Below are positions 28,001 to 35,936 of a stretch of 64,000 bases of DNA, piece after piece. Source of the stretch: Calditrichia bacterium (lineage in GTDB: Bacteria; Calditrichota; Calditrichia; RBG-13-44-9; J075); NCBI GenBank assembly GCA_028284445.1, contig JANQRS010000005.1:1-64000 (forward strand), in the 5' to 3' direction. The translations under genes were made by a program, and so were the position numbers. The notes under the pieces were generated by a model. The model saw nothing but the letters and a program-made list of their open reading frames with translations, was not told the origin of the DNA and ran no database searches. Each line of letters begins with the position of its first letter. Position 1 is the stretch's first letter.

Positions 28001-28610
28001 TGTTTCCGGGGTCACCAATGATCCGCAAACAGATCAGTTCACCTGGCGCGATCCGGATGATAGGTCGCCGGGAGATGCCGGATATCAACAATTTGTTAAT
28101 GATAGTGCATCGGGCAATTACGGAATTCCCGGCACAGAAGTGATGGCGCGAATGTGTCTGGTGAACTGGAATGGCGGCGACGTTGAGGATCCCACTTTCC
28201 CGGCCAATGTCGATGCCTTAATGCCTGAGACCGGTACTGTTTTTCGCATCATTACCCATAAGCCAAACTATCCTGGTGATCGTTTGCTCGTCGATACGGC
28301 GCCGGTATTTCGACCGGAGTTATTTTATCCTAAAACGTTCTTTCTTGATCAAAACTATCCCAATCCCTTCAACCCGGAAACAACCATCGAGTTTGCATTG
28401 CCGGAAGCGGTAGACGTGAAACTGGAAGTGTTCAACGTGCTTGGTCAACGCGTGAAGATCCTAATGGATGAAAGCCTGGAACCGGCGGGATACCGTGTCA
28501 TATGGGATGGAAGTGATAGCAATGGCAGCCAGATGGCCAGTGGGATTTACTTTTATAGGATCAGCGCCGGGCGGTTCGTGAAGACGCGGAAAATGATTCT
28601 GCTACGTTGA
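25056..28610 (+). CDS. Large secreted paralogue 2 of 5, T9SS-type sorting domain
   Basis: About 1,184 aa from ATG at 25056, picked because MTNKKKITSLVPATAT aligns with the leader of copies 3-5; ATG at 25035 is also in frame. Leader type A (YRQAPTANCS...) is followed by the signal-peptide core (SSWLILFFTLPLLPQSKANKFPMQK). The body has the shared landmarks: TNEWSYWVLWDGQSGRNP, IFFRRVRLINKSGFDIDDMY, MDLGDFGDDFVGSDSLLG, FPPGDRRYWMSSGPF, LFDDGQHSDGVAGDKIWGS, RQQTNGSTWGIHTGG, DDPSDDFRMIPL. The sorting domain is DQNYPNPFNPETTIEFALPE ... ASGIYFYRISAGRFVKTRKM (ending LLR). No catalytic motif recognised; probably cell-surface or secreted. Confidence 0.9.
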   Translation: MTNKKKITSLVPATATYRQAPTANCSAFLRASSWLILFFTLPLLPQSKANKFPMQKSLTIQTDQVIRATLNTNEWSYWVLWDGQSGRNPLTGDSGGLFPFRQISCVFADGIVWGGIVDDSTSALPLRVGGSTYISSSRPGRILPSGEAQDPAHAEVRLYRVRPDFASLTDIQLRSDAAEQFEKSIVSVTEAEIELIRSRYQADWEDWPGDLGAPYVDVNENDAWDPGTDIPGMANARQTIWHVTNDLDVANVQNWNGSLPLGLEIQNTFWISDNASLDDIFFRRVRLINKSGFDIDDMYIGIWSDMDLGDFGDDFVGSDSLLGLAYVYNGADEDRQYAAIGLPPAAAGHLLLQGPLVEAPGDAAIFDFRTVTGYRNLSAIGFGYQAAGSPLGVPPLGDYHFTLGWYNRLRGYTPTFDIANPTPREIGSGPRQGQPTKWPLSGDPVTDPMGLAGDVDGAGNNFPPGDRRYWMSSGPFVLAAGDTQEIVLATIGALDHVNGRYGGITKLKTVAENLKQAWFEQNAYPEIDVRLTPGRSETTVQIQVDLRNSYDASSANIQLSDPEGRAPDIDISLFDDGQHSDGVAGDKIWGSVPVTVANRRYPNTATLKLITESGNKEFPGISDAISLRPRPQLVNVRQTWEDGRQDNYANHGETIHISYDLYFPDDANDIEQLTVNGNGIESLTFLNDSRIVSPDFRFTAVAPQVGDSLAISWQMQYDLFRIDGEFKVPIKIWDPTTLWQDTLDVVKQSGNAANLLPIIADASLITGDQYLVEFMEDPLADEPRWQLRNVTTAEILLENQTVAADASHPFPVVDGIQFQVTTPGAGFLHFQTVANAAGPIDPPVQAALAFSSNGFPTHDGQPLIPGVNDRPDASRQQTNGSTWGIHTGGTTDRSYVAFLAQVLRGDNAIRALPFDYELRFTDSENWANVGGTVRHVPFEMWNIGSNTVDDPSDDFRMIPLVLDEVSFAPGRGVFNLNPLDHVVSGVTNDPQTDQFTWRDPDDRSPGDAGYQQFVNDSASGNYGIPGTEVMARMCLVNWNGGDVEDPTFPANVDALMPETGTVFRIITHKPNYPGDRLLVDTAPVFRPELFYPKTFFLDQNYPNPFNPETTIEFALPEAVDVKLEVFNVLGQRVKILMDESLEPAGYRVIWDGSDSNGSQMASGIYFYRISAGRFVKTRKMILLR

Positions 28611-28650
28611 GGCATTGAAAAAATGAAAATTGAAAATAGACGATTGAAAA
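28611..28650 (+). repeat. Short degenerate ATTGAA spacer 2-3
   Basis: 40 bp between paralogues 2 and 3 made of imperfect GCATTGAA/AAATTGAA units followed by the conserved GACGATTGAAAA block just ahead of ATG 28651. Same family as the longer arrays. Confidence 0.6.
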
Positions 28651-31600
28651 ATGAAGAATGAGAAAAAAACAGCTAGCTTCGTACCTGCCACTGCCACTGC
28701 CACTGCCACTGCCACTGCCACTGCCACTGCCACTGCCACTGCCACTGCCACTGCCACTGCCACTGCCACTGCCTCCCGATTTGCTTCGCGTTCCTTCGCG
28801 GTTCTTCGCGCAACTTCGTGGTTAATTCTCCTGCTTTGCCTGCCTTTGCTACCGCAATCAAAAGCAAGCAAATTTCCAATGCAAAAAAAACTGGCCAGAC
28901 AAGGGGATCAGGTAATCCGCGCAACGCTCAATACGAATGAATGGAGCTATTGGGTGCTCTGGGATGGGCAATCCGGACGAAATCCGCTGACGGGCGGCTC
29001 CGGTGGTCTTTACCCGGATCAGGCGATTGGGCATGTATTTGCAGATGGGTTGATGTGGGCGGGGGTTGTCGATGATCCGAGTGCAGATGTTCAACTTCGC
29101 GCCGGCGGGTCTACTTACATAAGCGGCAACCAGCCCGGCCGGATTCTTTCGTCAGGCGAAGCGCAGGATGTGTCTCATCCGGAGGTTAGAATCTACCGCC
29201 TTCGCAGCGATTTTGAAACGGCTGACCATTCTACTTTGCTCATTGATGCCCATGTGAGTTTTGGGATACCGATTGATCAAATTACGCCAGGCGACATAGA
29301 GACACTGCGCGAACAATATCGCCACGATTTTGATAATTGGCCCGGTCATCTTGGCGCACCTTTCATCGATGTGAACGGCAATGATATTTGGGATGCCGGC
29401 ACCGATTTACCGGGACTGCCTGGATATGCACAATTAATTTGGCACGTTACCAATGATTTAAACTCAGAAACGACAGATGACTTCACCGGTTCTCCATCTA
29501 TGGGGCTGGAAGTGCAGTCCACATTTTGGACGATGAAGAATGCCATATTCGATGATGTTATTTTCCGTCGGACGCGCTTGATCAATAAATCGCAATTTGA
29601 TATTCACGACATGTATCTTGGCATGTGGACCGATTTTGATCTCGGTAATTTTGGAGATGATCTTGCGGGATCAGATTCCCTGCTCGGGTTAAGCTACATC
29701 TGGAACGGAATGGATGAAGATCATCAATTTCTTGACATGGGATTACCGCCGGGGGCTGCCGGATATCAGCTATTGCAAGGGCCGCGTGTCGAAGAACAAA
29801 ACTTACCGGCAACGTCATTGATCTGGTTTGCGGCCGGAAGCACCCTGGCTGATCCGCCGATTGGCGACTACAATATGACCCTTGGCTGGTTTAATTTATT
29901 GCGCGGCTATACGCCGACTTTTGACGTAGTGAATTCAACACCGTATACCGTCGGCTCCGGGCCCAATCAAGGTATGCCAACAAAATGGCCTTTAGGCGGA
30001 GATCCTGTATCTGATCCGATGGGGATTGTGAGTGATGTTGACGGAAACGGTAATAATTTTCCTCCGGGCGACCGACGTCAAATGATTTCAACTGGGCCAT
30101 TTACTTTGGCGCAGGGCGAAAGCCAGGAAGCTGTATTTGCGCTAATTGGCGCGGTCACGCCCGTCGGAGATCGTTACTCCGCGATCAACCAGCTCAAAAC
30201 TCGTAGTCAGGTGCTTGCTCAAGAATATCCTCAGTTGGACAATGTGCCCAGGGCATCAATTCAAATTGACAACAAAACAGAAGTGACGTCCATTGCAGTT
30301 ACGATTGATGCGGCGGATAGGCAATTTAATTCTGCACGTGTCGTTCTAAGAGATAGTCGAGGTATCGATGGCGACTTTCCACTGCGCCTCTTTGATGACG
30401 GATTGCATGATGATAGTTTAGCCGGTGACAATATCTGGGGGAGCGGCTTGTTGAATATCGACAATCGTCGATATCCGCATGCTGCCGACTTGACGCTTGA
30501 AACCTCTCATGGTCAAGAGACACTTCCTGGTATTCTCAAAAACATCCGATTGCGGAAGAAGATCGATTTGGTTGATGCTCACTTAGTCTGGGAAAATGGC
30601 AGACAAGATCGCAAAGCAAACTTTGGAGAGGAATTTCATGTCGCTTTTGACCTGCTTGTTCCCGGGAACATCGATGATATCGAGCGTTTGATCATTAACG
30701 ATGTGGAAATTGATAATGGGATTGTCATGTCGGACTCTCTTGTGAAAAGCCCTGCGTTTTTATTCGTTTGGACTGCACCGGGCGACGGACAATCGACAAG
30801 CATCCCGTATAAAATTAGTTATGACTACTTCACTTATGCAGATACGTTGCAGATACCTGTATTCGATTGGGATCCAACGCTATTCTGGCAAGATACATTG
30901 GATGTCAGTGCAAGCCCCGCGGAGGCACCGATCAATCTGGTGTCCATTGTTGCTGACGCGGCATTGGTCACCGGTGATGAATATGTGATTACATTTCAGG
31001 AAACGGCCGACACTCAGCTTGTTTGGCAACTGACCAATTTAAGGAACGATGAGATCTTGCTCGACAATCAGGTTGTTGCAAGCGATCCCCAGCATCCCTT
31101 TCCGGTTGTGGACGGCATTCAATTCCAGGTGACCTTTCCACCAACTGGATTTAAGCATTTCCAAACCGTTGCGAACGCTGCTGGTCCAATAGACCCGCCA
31201 ACACAAGCTGCATATGTACTCAATAATTCCGGCTTCCCAACGCATGATGGGTTACCGCTGACGCCGGGTTTAAATGATCAACCGGATCCAAATCGGCAAC
31301 AAACGGACGGTGCGACCTGGGTTTTTCATACCGGGGGAACAACTCGTTCTCTTTATGAGACATTCCTTGCGCGGGTATTGCGGAACGATGACAGTGAGCG
31401 GGTCGGTGCTTTTGACTATGAAATGCGCTTTACCGAAGATGGCGGTTATGCAAACTGGGCATTCGAGACCGGGGGAATGGGCGAAGTTCCCTTTGAATTA
31501 TGGAATATTGGCATTGGCACGCCGGATGATCCTAGTGACGATTATCGGATGGTGGCCTGGGCGCTTAATGATGCCGATTTTGGTACCGGCTCGGAAGTAT

Positions 31601-32235
31601 ATAATATTAATAACTTGGATCATGCGATTTCACCCGGAAATGATGATCCTTATATGGATTGGGTGTATTGGCGAAATCCGGATGACACGACACCGGGAGA
31701 CGCCGGCTATCAGGCATTTGTTGAGGATGGACTTGCCGGCACCTACGACTTTGGCGGCCGGGAAGTTATTGCCCGAACTGTGCTCGTAAACCTCGACGGT
31801 GGCGAGGTAGATGATCCGGCATTCCCCAATAATCTTGAGGCTGTAATGCCGGAAATTGGCACTGTATTCCGCCTGATTACGAATAAACCAAATCGTGCTG
31901 GTGATCGATTAACAGTAGATACTTCGCCGGTCTATAGACCAGAGCTATTCTACCCGGAGTCATTCTTTCTGGCTCAAAACTATCCCAATCCTTTCAACCC
32001 GGTAACAACCATCGAATTCGCTTTGCCGGAAGCGACAGACGTTAAACTGGAAGTGTTCAACGTGCTTGGTCAAAGGGTGAAGATTTTAATAGATAAAAGC
32101 CTGGAACCGGCGGAATACCGCGTTATATGGGATGGAAGTGATGGGAAAGGCAGCCAGGTAGCCAGTGGGATTTACTTCTATCGGATAAGCGCCGGGCGCT
32201 TTGTGAAGACCAGGAAAATGATATTGCTACGCTAA
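28651..32235 (+). CDS. Large secreted paralogue 3 of 5, with Ala-Thr microsatellite leader
   Basis: 1,194 aa from ATG at 28651 (MKNEKKTASFVPATAT...). The leader holds a (TGCCAC)14 tract encoding about fourteen Ala-Thr pairs before leader type B (SRFASRSFAVLRATSWLILLLCLPLLPQSKA). Shared body landmarks are present: TNEWSYWVLWDGQSGRNP, VIFRRTRLINKSQFDIHDMY, FDLGNFGDDLAGSDSLLG, FPPGDRRQMISTGPF, RLFDDGLHDDSLAGDNIWGS. Compared with copies 2 and 4 it lacks roughly 15-20 residues after LLQGPRVEE (the segment with APG...DF), an apparent in-frame deletion. The sorting domain is AQNYPNPFNPVTTIEFALPE ... ASGIYFYRISAGRFVKTRKM. Exported protein of unknown function. Confidence 0.9.
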   Translation: MKNEKKTASFVPATATATATATATATATATATATATATATASRFASRSFAVLRATSWLILLLCLPLLPQSKASKFPMQKKLARQGDQVIRATLNTNEWSYWVLWDGQSGRNPLTGGSGGLYPDQAIGHVFADGLMWAGVVDDPSADVQLRAGGSTYISGNQPGRILSSGEAQDVSHPEVRIYRLRSDFETADHSTLLIDAHVSFGIPIDQITPGDIETLREQYRHDFDNWPGHLGAPFIDVNGNDIWDAGTDLPGLPGYAQLIWHVTNDLNSETTDDFTGSPSMGLEVQSTFWTMKNAIFDDVIFRRTRLINKSQFDIHDMYLGMWTDFDLGNFGDDLAGSDSLLGLSYIWNGMDEDHQFLDMGLPPGAAGYQLLQGPRVEEQNLPATSLIWFAAGSTLADPPIGDYNMTLGWFNLLRGYTPTFDVVNSTPYTVGSGPNQGMPTKWPLGGDPVSDPMGIVSDVDGNGNNFPPGDRRQMISTGPFTLAQGESQEAVFALIGAVTPVGDRYSAINQLKTRSQVLAQEYPQLDNVPRASIQIDNKTEVTSIAVTIDAADRQFNSARVVLRDSRGIDGDFPLRLFDDGLHDDSLAGDNIWGSGLLNIDNRRYPHAADLTLETSHGQETLPGILKNIRLRKKIDLVDAHLVWENGRQDRKANFGEEFHVAFDLLVPGNIDDIERLIINDVEIDNGIVMSDSLVKSPAFLFVWTAPGDGQSTSIPYKISYDYFTYADTLQIPVFDWDPTLFWQDTLDVSASPAEAPINLVSIVADAALVTGDEYVITFQETADTQLVWQLTNLRNDEILLDNQVVASDPQHPFPVVDGIQFQVTFPPTGFKHFQTVANAAGPIDPPTQAAYVLNNSGFPTHDGLPLTPGLNDQPDPNRQQTDGATWVFHTGGTTRSLYETFLARVLRNDDSERVGAFDYEMRFTEDGGYANWAFETGGMGEVPFELWNIGIGTPDDPSDDYRMVAWALNDADFGTGSEVYNINNLDHAISPGNDDPYMDWVYWRNPDDTTPGDAGYQAFVEDGLAGTYDFGGREVIARTVLVNLDGGEVDDPAFPNNLEAVMPEIGTVFRLITNKPNRAGDRLTVDTSPVYRPELFYPESFFLAQNYPNPFNPVTTIEFALPEATDVKLEVFNVLGQRVKILIDKSLEPAEYRVIWDGSDGKGSQVASGIYFYRISAGRFVKTRKMILLR
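28686..28769 (+). repeat. (TGCCAC)14 coding microsatellite
   Basis: Fourteen perfect hexamers within the leader of paralogue 3, encoding (Ala-Thr)n. The other array genes have only one to three units here. As the unit is a multiple of three, slippage changes leader length without a frameshift. Confidence 0.95.
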
Positions 32236-32236
32236 A

Positions 32237-32332
32237 ACATTGAAACATTGAAACATTGAAACATTGAAACATTGAAACATTGAAACATTGAAGCATTGAA
32301 GCATTGAAGCATTGAAGCATTGAAGCATTGAA
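32237..32332 (+). repeat. (ACATTGAA)7(GCATTGAA)5 tandem repeat, spacer 3-4
   Basis: Twelve contiguous 8-bp units in two homogeneous blocks that differ at one position (A to G), starting one base after the stop of paralogue 3. The block structure indicates successive expansions of variant units. Confidence 0.95.
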
Positions 32333-32348
32333 AATTGACGATTGAAGA

Positions 32349-35300
32349 ATGAAGAATGAGAAAAAAATAGCACGCTTGGTACCTGCCACTGCCGCAAACC
32401 GCCGACCGCCGACCGCCAACTGCAGCACGGTTCTTCGCGTCACATTGTGGTTAATCCTCTCGCTTTCCCTGCCATTGCTATCGCAATCAAAAGCAAGCAA
32501 ATTTCCAATGCAAAAAAAACTGGCCAAACAGAGCGACAAGCCTATCCGTGCGACACTCAACACCAATGAATGGAGCTATTGGGTGCTTTGGGATGGACAA
32601 TCCGGACGAAATCCGCGCACTGGAGATGCTGGTGGACTCTATCCGCAAAAATCAGTGAGCGGGGTGTTTGCAGATGGTTTGCTCTGGGCCGGAATTGTCG
32701 ATGATCCGAATTCAGATATGCCATTGCGCGCTAATGGTTCAACCTACATTAGCGGTTCCCTCCCGGGGCGGATTTTGCCGTCCGGCGAAGCGCAAAGTCC
32801 GGATGATTCTGACGTGCGACTTTGGCGAATTCGCAGCGACTTCGAGACGGCATCGGATGGGGAACTGCTGGAAGATGCTGCTGAAACTTTCGACTTGCCT
32901 ATCGGGCAGGTGACTGCATCAGACATCCAGGTGCTGCGCGAACAATACCGTTATGATTGGGAAAACTGGCCGGCTCAATGGGGAGCGCCCTATGTTGATA
33001 TTAACAATAACGGTAGCTGGGACCGCGGCCTTGATATGCCGGGCGTAGTTGGTTTTTCGCAGATGATCTGGATTGTTACAAACGACCTTGACCTGCCAAC
33101 CTCCGTAGACTTCCTCGGTTCGCTGCCCATGGGATTGGAGATTCAATCAGCATTCTGGACGATGAAGAATCCGATATATAATGATTTTGTTTTTCGGCAG
33201 AGCTGCCTGACCAATAGGTCTCAGTTTAATATCCGCGATATGTACATTGGTATGTGGGCGGATACGGATCTCGGCGATTTTGGCGACGACCTGACAGGTT
33301 CCGACTCCCTGCTCGGATTGGGCTATACCTGGAATGGATTGGATGAGGATGGCCGGTTTGCGGCTAAGAATTTGCCACCGGGTGCCGTAGGTTATTTACT
33401 GCTACAAGGGCCAATCGTGGCAGCGCCGGGTGAGGTTGCCTGGTTTAACAATGAGCAGCTTGAAGGCTATATCAACTTACCGGCCGGTTCCTTTATTTGG
33501 TTTGGCGGCTTTATTTGGTGGAAGCCGCCATCCGGTTATAGTTTGACACTGGCCTGGTACAATTCTCTTCGCGGTTATACACCGACATTCGATACGGAAA
33601 ATCCCACACCCTATACAGTTGGTTCGGGACCGAATCAAGGCTTCCCAACCAAATGGCCGCATAGTGGTGATCCGGTTAACGATCCTCTCGGTCTGCTTGG
33701 CGATGTGGACGGCAATGGGGATAACGTTCCGCCAGGGGATCGCCGCTATGCCCTGTCCAGCGGTCCGTTCTCTTTGGGGCCCGGAGAAACGCAGGAGGTG
33801 ACATTTGCTTTGATTGGCGGGATTGATCCGGCAGGAGATCGATATGATGCGATCTCTAAACTCAAGAGACGTGCCGAGACTGCAAAAGCTCAGTATCCTC
33901 ACCTTGACAATGTTCCTGAAGCAAAGCTCGACATCACCTATACCAGCAATGATAATACCGTTTATGTGACTGTTGATCTGAAGGATCGCCAATTTGATCG
34001 AGCGGAAGTGGTTTTTAGAGATTCGCGTGGGATTGATGATGACTTTACGAATCCGCTTCGTGATGACGGCATTCTCGGGGATAGCATAGCAAATGACAAT
34101 ATTATGGTTGCCGGGCCTATTACCTTTCTAAATCGCCCTTATCCCTACATTATGGATGTTGTCATTCATCAATTTCAGTCAGCAGAAATTATCCCGGAAG
34201 TGTTGAGAAATGTCCGGCTGCGACCGGAGCCTTCTATTGTTGATGTACAGGTAGATTGGGAGAATGGTCGACAGGATAGAATTGTGAATCATGGTGAGAC
34301 GGTGCATCTCACTTACAAATTATCCGCAGAGGATGAAAGGAATACCATTGAGCAACTATTTGTCAACAATGTCGAGATAAATGATTTAAGCTTTGAAGGA
34401 CAAATCCTGGCTAATAGCCCGCAGTTCCGTTTTATTGCCACTGCGCCGTTTGTGGGAGAAAAACTGAAGGTGCCATATGAGATTAATTATGACGGCTTCC
34501 GGATGACTAGCACGCTTGAGATCCCCATAAAGATTTGGAAGCCAACTGCCCTTTGGCAGGACACGCTCGACGTTGTTCGAATATCTGCAGTTTCGGCCAA
34601 TCTGATTCCGCTTGTGTCAGATGCGTCCTTAGTTACCGGCGATCAATATCAGATCGAGTTTTTTGATAATCCTGCGGATAGTCAAACCATTTGGCAACTG
34701 ACCAATATAACTACCGGCGAACTGCTACTTGAAAATGAGCCTATCGCTCCCGACGCGAATCATCCCTTCCCGGTTGTTGACGGCATTCAGTTTCAGGTGG
34801 CGGGTCCGCCGCCGGGCGTCAAGCATTTTCAAACTGTTGCCAATGCGGCCGGTCCGATTGAGCCGCCAATCCAGGGCGCGTTTGCATTTAATAGCAATGG
34901 CTTTCCGACCCATGATGGTATGCCGCTCACGCCAGGCGTCAACGACCGGCCGGATGCGTTTCGTCAACAAACCAACGGCAGTACCTGGGGAATTCACACT
35001 GGTGGCACAGGACGCTCGCTCTATGAAACCTTTCTTGCTCGTGTTTTTCGCAATGATAATATTGACCGTGCGATACGGTTTGATTTCGAACTGCGCTTTA
35101 CTGAAGAAGTTGGTTATGCAATCTGGGCTTTCGAGACCGGTGGAATGGGGGAGGTGCCGTTTGAGTTGTGGAATACAGGCATTGGCACCCCGGACGATCC
35201 ATCTGACGATTATCGTATGATCCCCTGGGTATTGAACGATGCTGATTTTGGCACAGGGGCAGAAGTGTTCAACATCAATGCTCTTGATCATGCAGTTTCA

Positions 35301-35903
35301 GGTTCCAATAACGATCCCTATACAGACTGGATTTACTGGCGAGACCCGGACGATAAGACACCGGGTGATGCCGGGTATCAGGCGTTTGTAGAAGATGGAC
35401 TTGCCGGCACCTATGACTTTGGTGGTGCCGAAGTAATGGCGCGAACCGTTCTTGTCAATTGGAATGGCGGTGTGGTCGATGATCCTGGCTTCCCGGCCAA
35501 TGTCGATGCGCTCATGCCGGAAACCGGCACTGTCTTTCGTATCATTATGCAGAAATCGAATTTGCCAGGTGACAAACTGCTGGTCGATACAGCGCCTGTC
35601 TACCAACCGGAGTTATTCTACCCGGTCAGCTTCTTTTTGGATCAAAACTATCCCAATCCCTTCAACCCGGAAACAACCATCGAATTTGCCTTGCCGGAAG
35701 CGGTGGATGTGAAGCTGGAAGTGTTCAACGTGCTCGGTCAGCGCATAAAAACCTTAATGGATGAACGCCTGGAACCGGCGGAATACCGCGTTATATGGGA
35801 TGGAAGTGATCGCAATGGCAGCCGGGTGGCCAGTGGGATCTATTTTTACAGGATCAGTGCAGGCCGATTTGTAAAGACGCGGAAAATGATTTTGCTACAT
35901 TGA
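32349..35903 (+). CDS. Large secreted paralogue 4 of 5, T9SS-type sorting domain
   Basis: 1,184 aa from ATG at 32349 (MKNEKKIARLVPATAA). It has leader type A (NRRPPTANCSTVLR, as in copy 2) and the signal-peptide core LWLILSLSLPLLSQSKASKF. Shared landmarks: TNEWSYWVLWDGQSGRNP, FVFRQSCLTNRSQFNIRDMY, TDLGDFGDDLTGSDSLLG, PPGDRRYALSSGPF, RQQTNGSTWGIHTGG, PDDPSDDYRMIPWVLND. The choice-of-anchor-like motif is altered (RDDGILGDSIANDNI instead of the usual DDG-H-D-AGD). After the signal peptide its sequence (AKQSDKPIRATL) matches copy 5, not copy 2, so the gene is a mosaic. The C-terminus ends ILLH, with CAT TGA formed by the spacer repeat. Function unknown. Confidence 0.9.
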   Translation: MKNEKKIARLVPATAANRRPPTANCSTVLRVTLWLILSLSLPLLSQSKASKFPMQKKLAKQSDKPIRATLNTNEWSYWVLWDGQSGRNPRTGDAGGLYPQKSVSGVFADGLLWAGIVDDPNSDMPLRANGSTYISGSLPGRILPSGEAQSPDDSDVRLWRIRSDFETASDGELLEDAAETFDLPIGQVTASDIQVLREQYRYDWENWPAQWGAPYVDINNNGSWDRGLDMPGVVGFSQMIWIVTNDLDLPTSVDFLGSLPMGLEIQSAFWTMKNPIYNDFVFRQSCLTNRSQFNIRDMYIGMWADTDLGDFGDDLTGSDSLLGLGYTWNGLDEDGRFAAKNLPPGAVGYLLLQGPIVAAPGEVAWFNNEQLEGYINLPAGSFIWFGGFIWWKPPSGYSLTLAWYNSLRGYTPTFDTENPTPYTVGSGPNQGFPTKWPHSGDPVNDPLGLLGDVDGNGDNVPPGDRRYALSSGPFSLGPGETQEVTFALIGGIDPAGDRYDAISKLKRRAETAKAQYPHLDNVPEAKLDITYTSNDNTVYVTVDLKDRQFDRAEVVFRDSRGIDDDFTNPLRDDGILGDSIANDNIMVAGPITFLNRPYPYIMDVVIHQFQSAEIIPEVLRNVRLRPEPSIVDVQVDWENGRQDRIVNHGETVHLTYKLSAEDERNTIEQLFVNNVEINDLSFEGQILANSPQFRFIATAPFVGEKLKVPYEINYDGFRMTSTLEIPIKIWKPTALWQDTLDVVRISAVSANLIPLVSDASLVTGDQYQIEFFDNPADSQTIWQLTNITTGELLLENEPIAPDANHPFPVVDGIQFQVAGPPPGVKHFQTVANAAGPIEPPIQGAFAFNSNGFPTHDGMPLTPGVNDRPDAFRQQTNGSTWGIHTGGTGRSLYETFLARVFRNDNIDRAIRFDFELRFTEEVGYAIWAFETGGMGEVPFELWNTGIGTPDDPSDDYRMIPWVLNDADFGTGAEVFNINALDHAVSGSNNDPYTDWIYWRDPDDKTPGDAGYQAFVEDGLAGTYDFGGAEVMARTVLVNWNGGVVDDPGFPANVDALMPETGTVFRIIMQKSNLPGDKLLVDTAPVYQPELFYPVSFFLDQNYPNPFNPETTIEFALPEAVDVKLEVFNVLGQRIKTLMDERLEPAEYRVIWDGSDRNGSRVASGIYFYRISAGRFVKTRKMILLH

Positions 35904-35936
35904 AGTATTGAAGCATTTAAAATTGACGATTGAAAA
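35904..35936 (+). repeat. Short degenerate ATTGAA spacer 4-5
   Basis: 33 bp: AGTATTGAAGCATTT... then the conserved AATTGACGATTGAAAA block before ATG 35937. Same family as the longer spacer arrays; the stop codon of paralogue 4 is itself inside an ATTGA unit. Confidence 0.6.

Noticed and set aside
28602..28871. Minus-strand frame with long Val-Ala run
   Set aside because: Opposite-strand reading of the (TGCCAC)14 microsatellite inside paralogue 3.
24873..32332. Possible CRISPR arrays
   Set aside because: The repeats are contiguous 6-8 bp units without spacers; no cas genes are present.
32123..32566. Minus-strand frame with repeated MLQCFN(A/V)S
   Set aside because: Translation of the (ACATTGAA)/(GCATTGAA) array on the opposite strand of paralogue genes.
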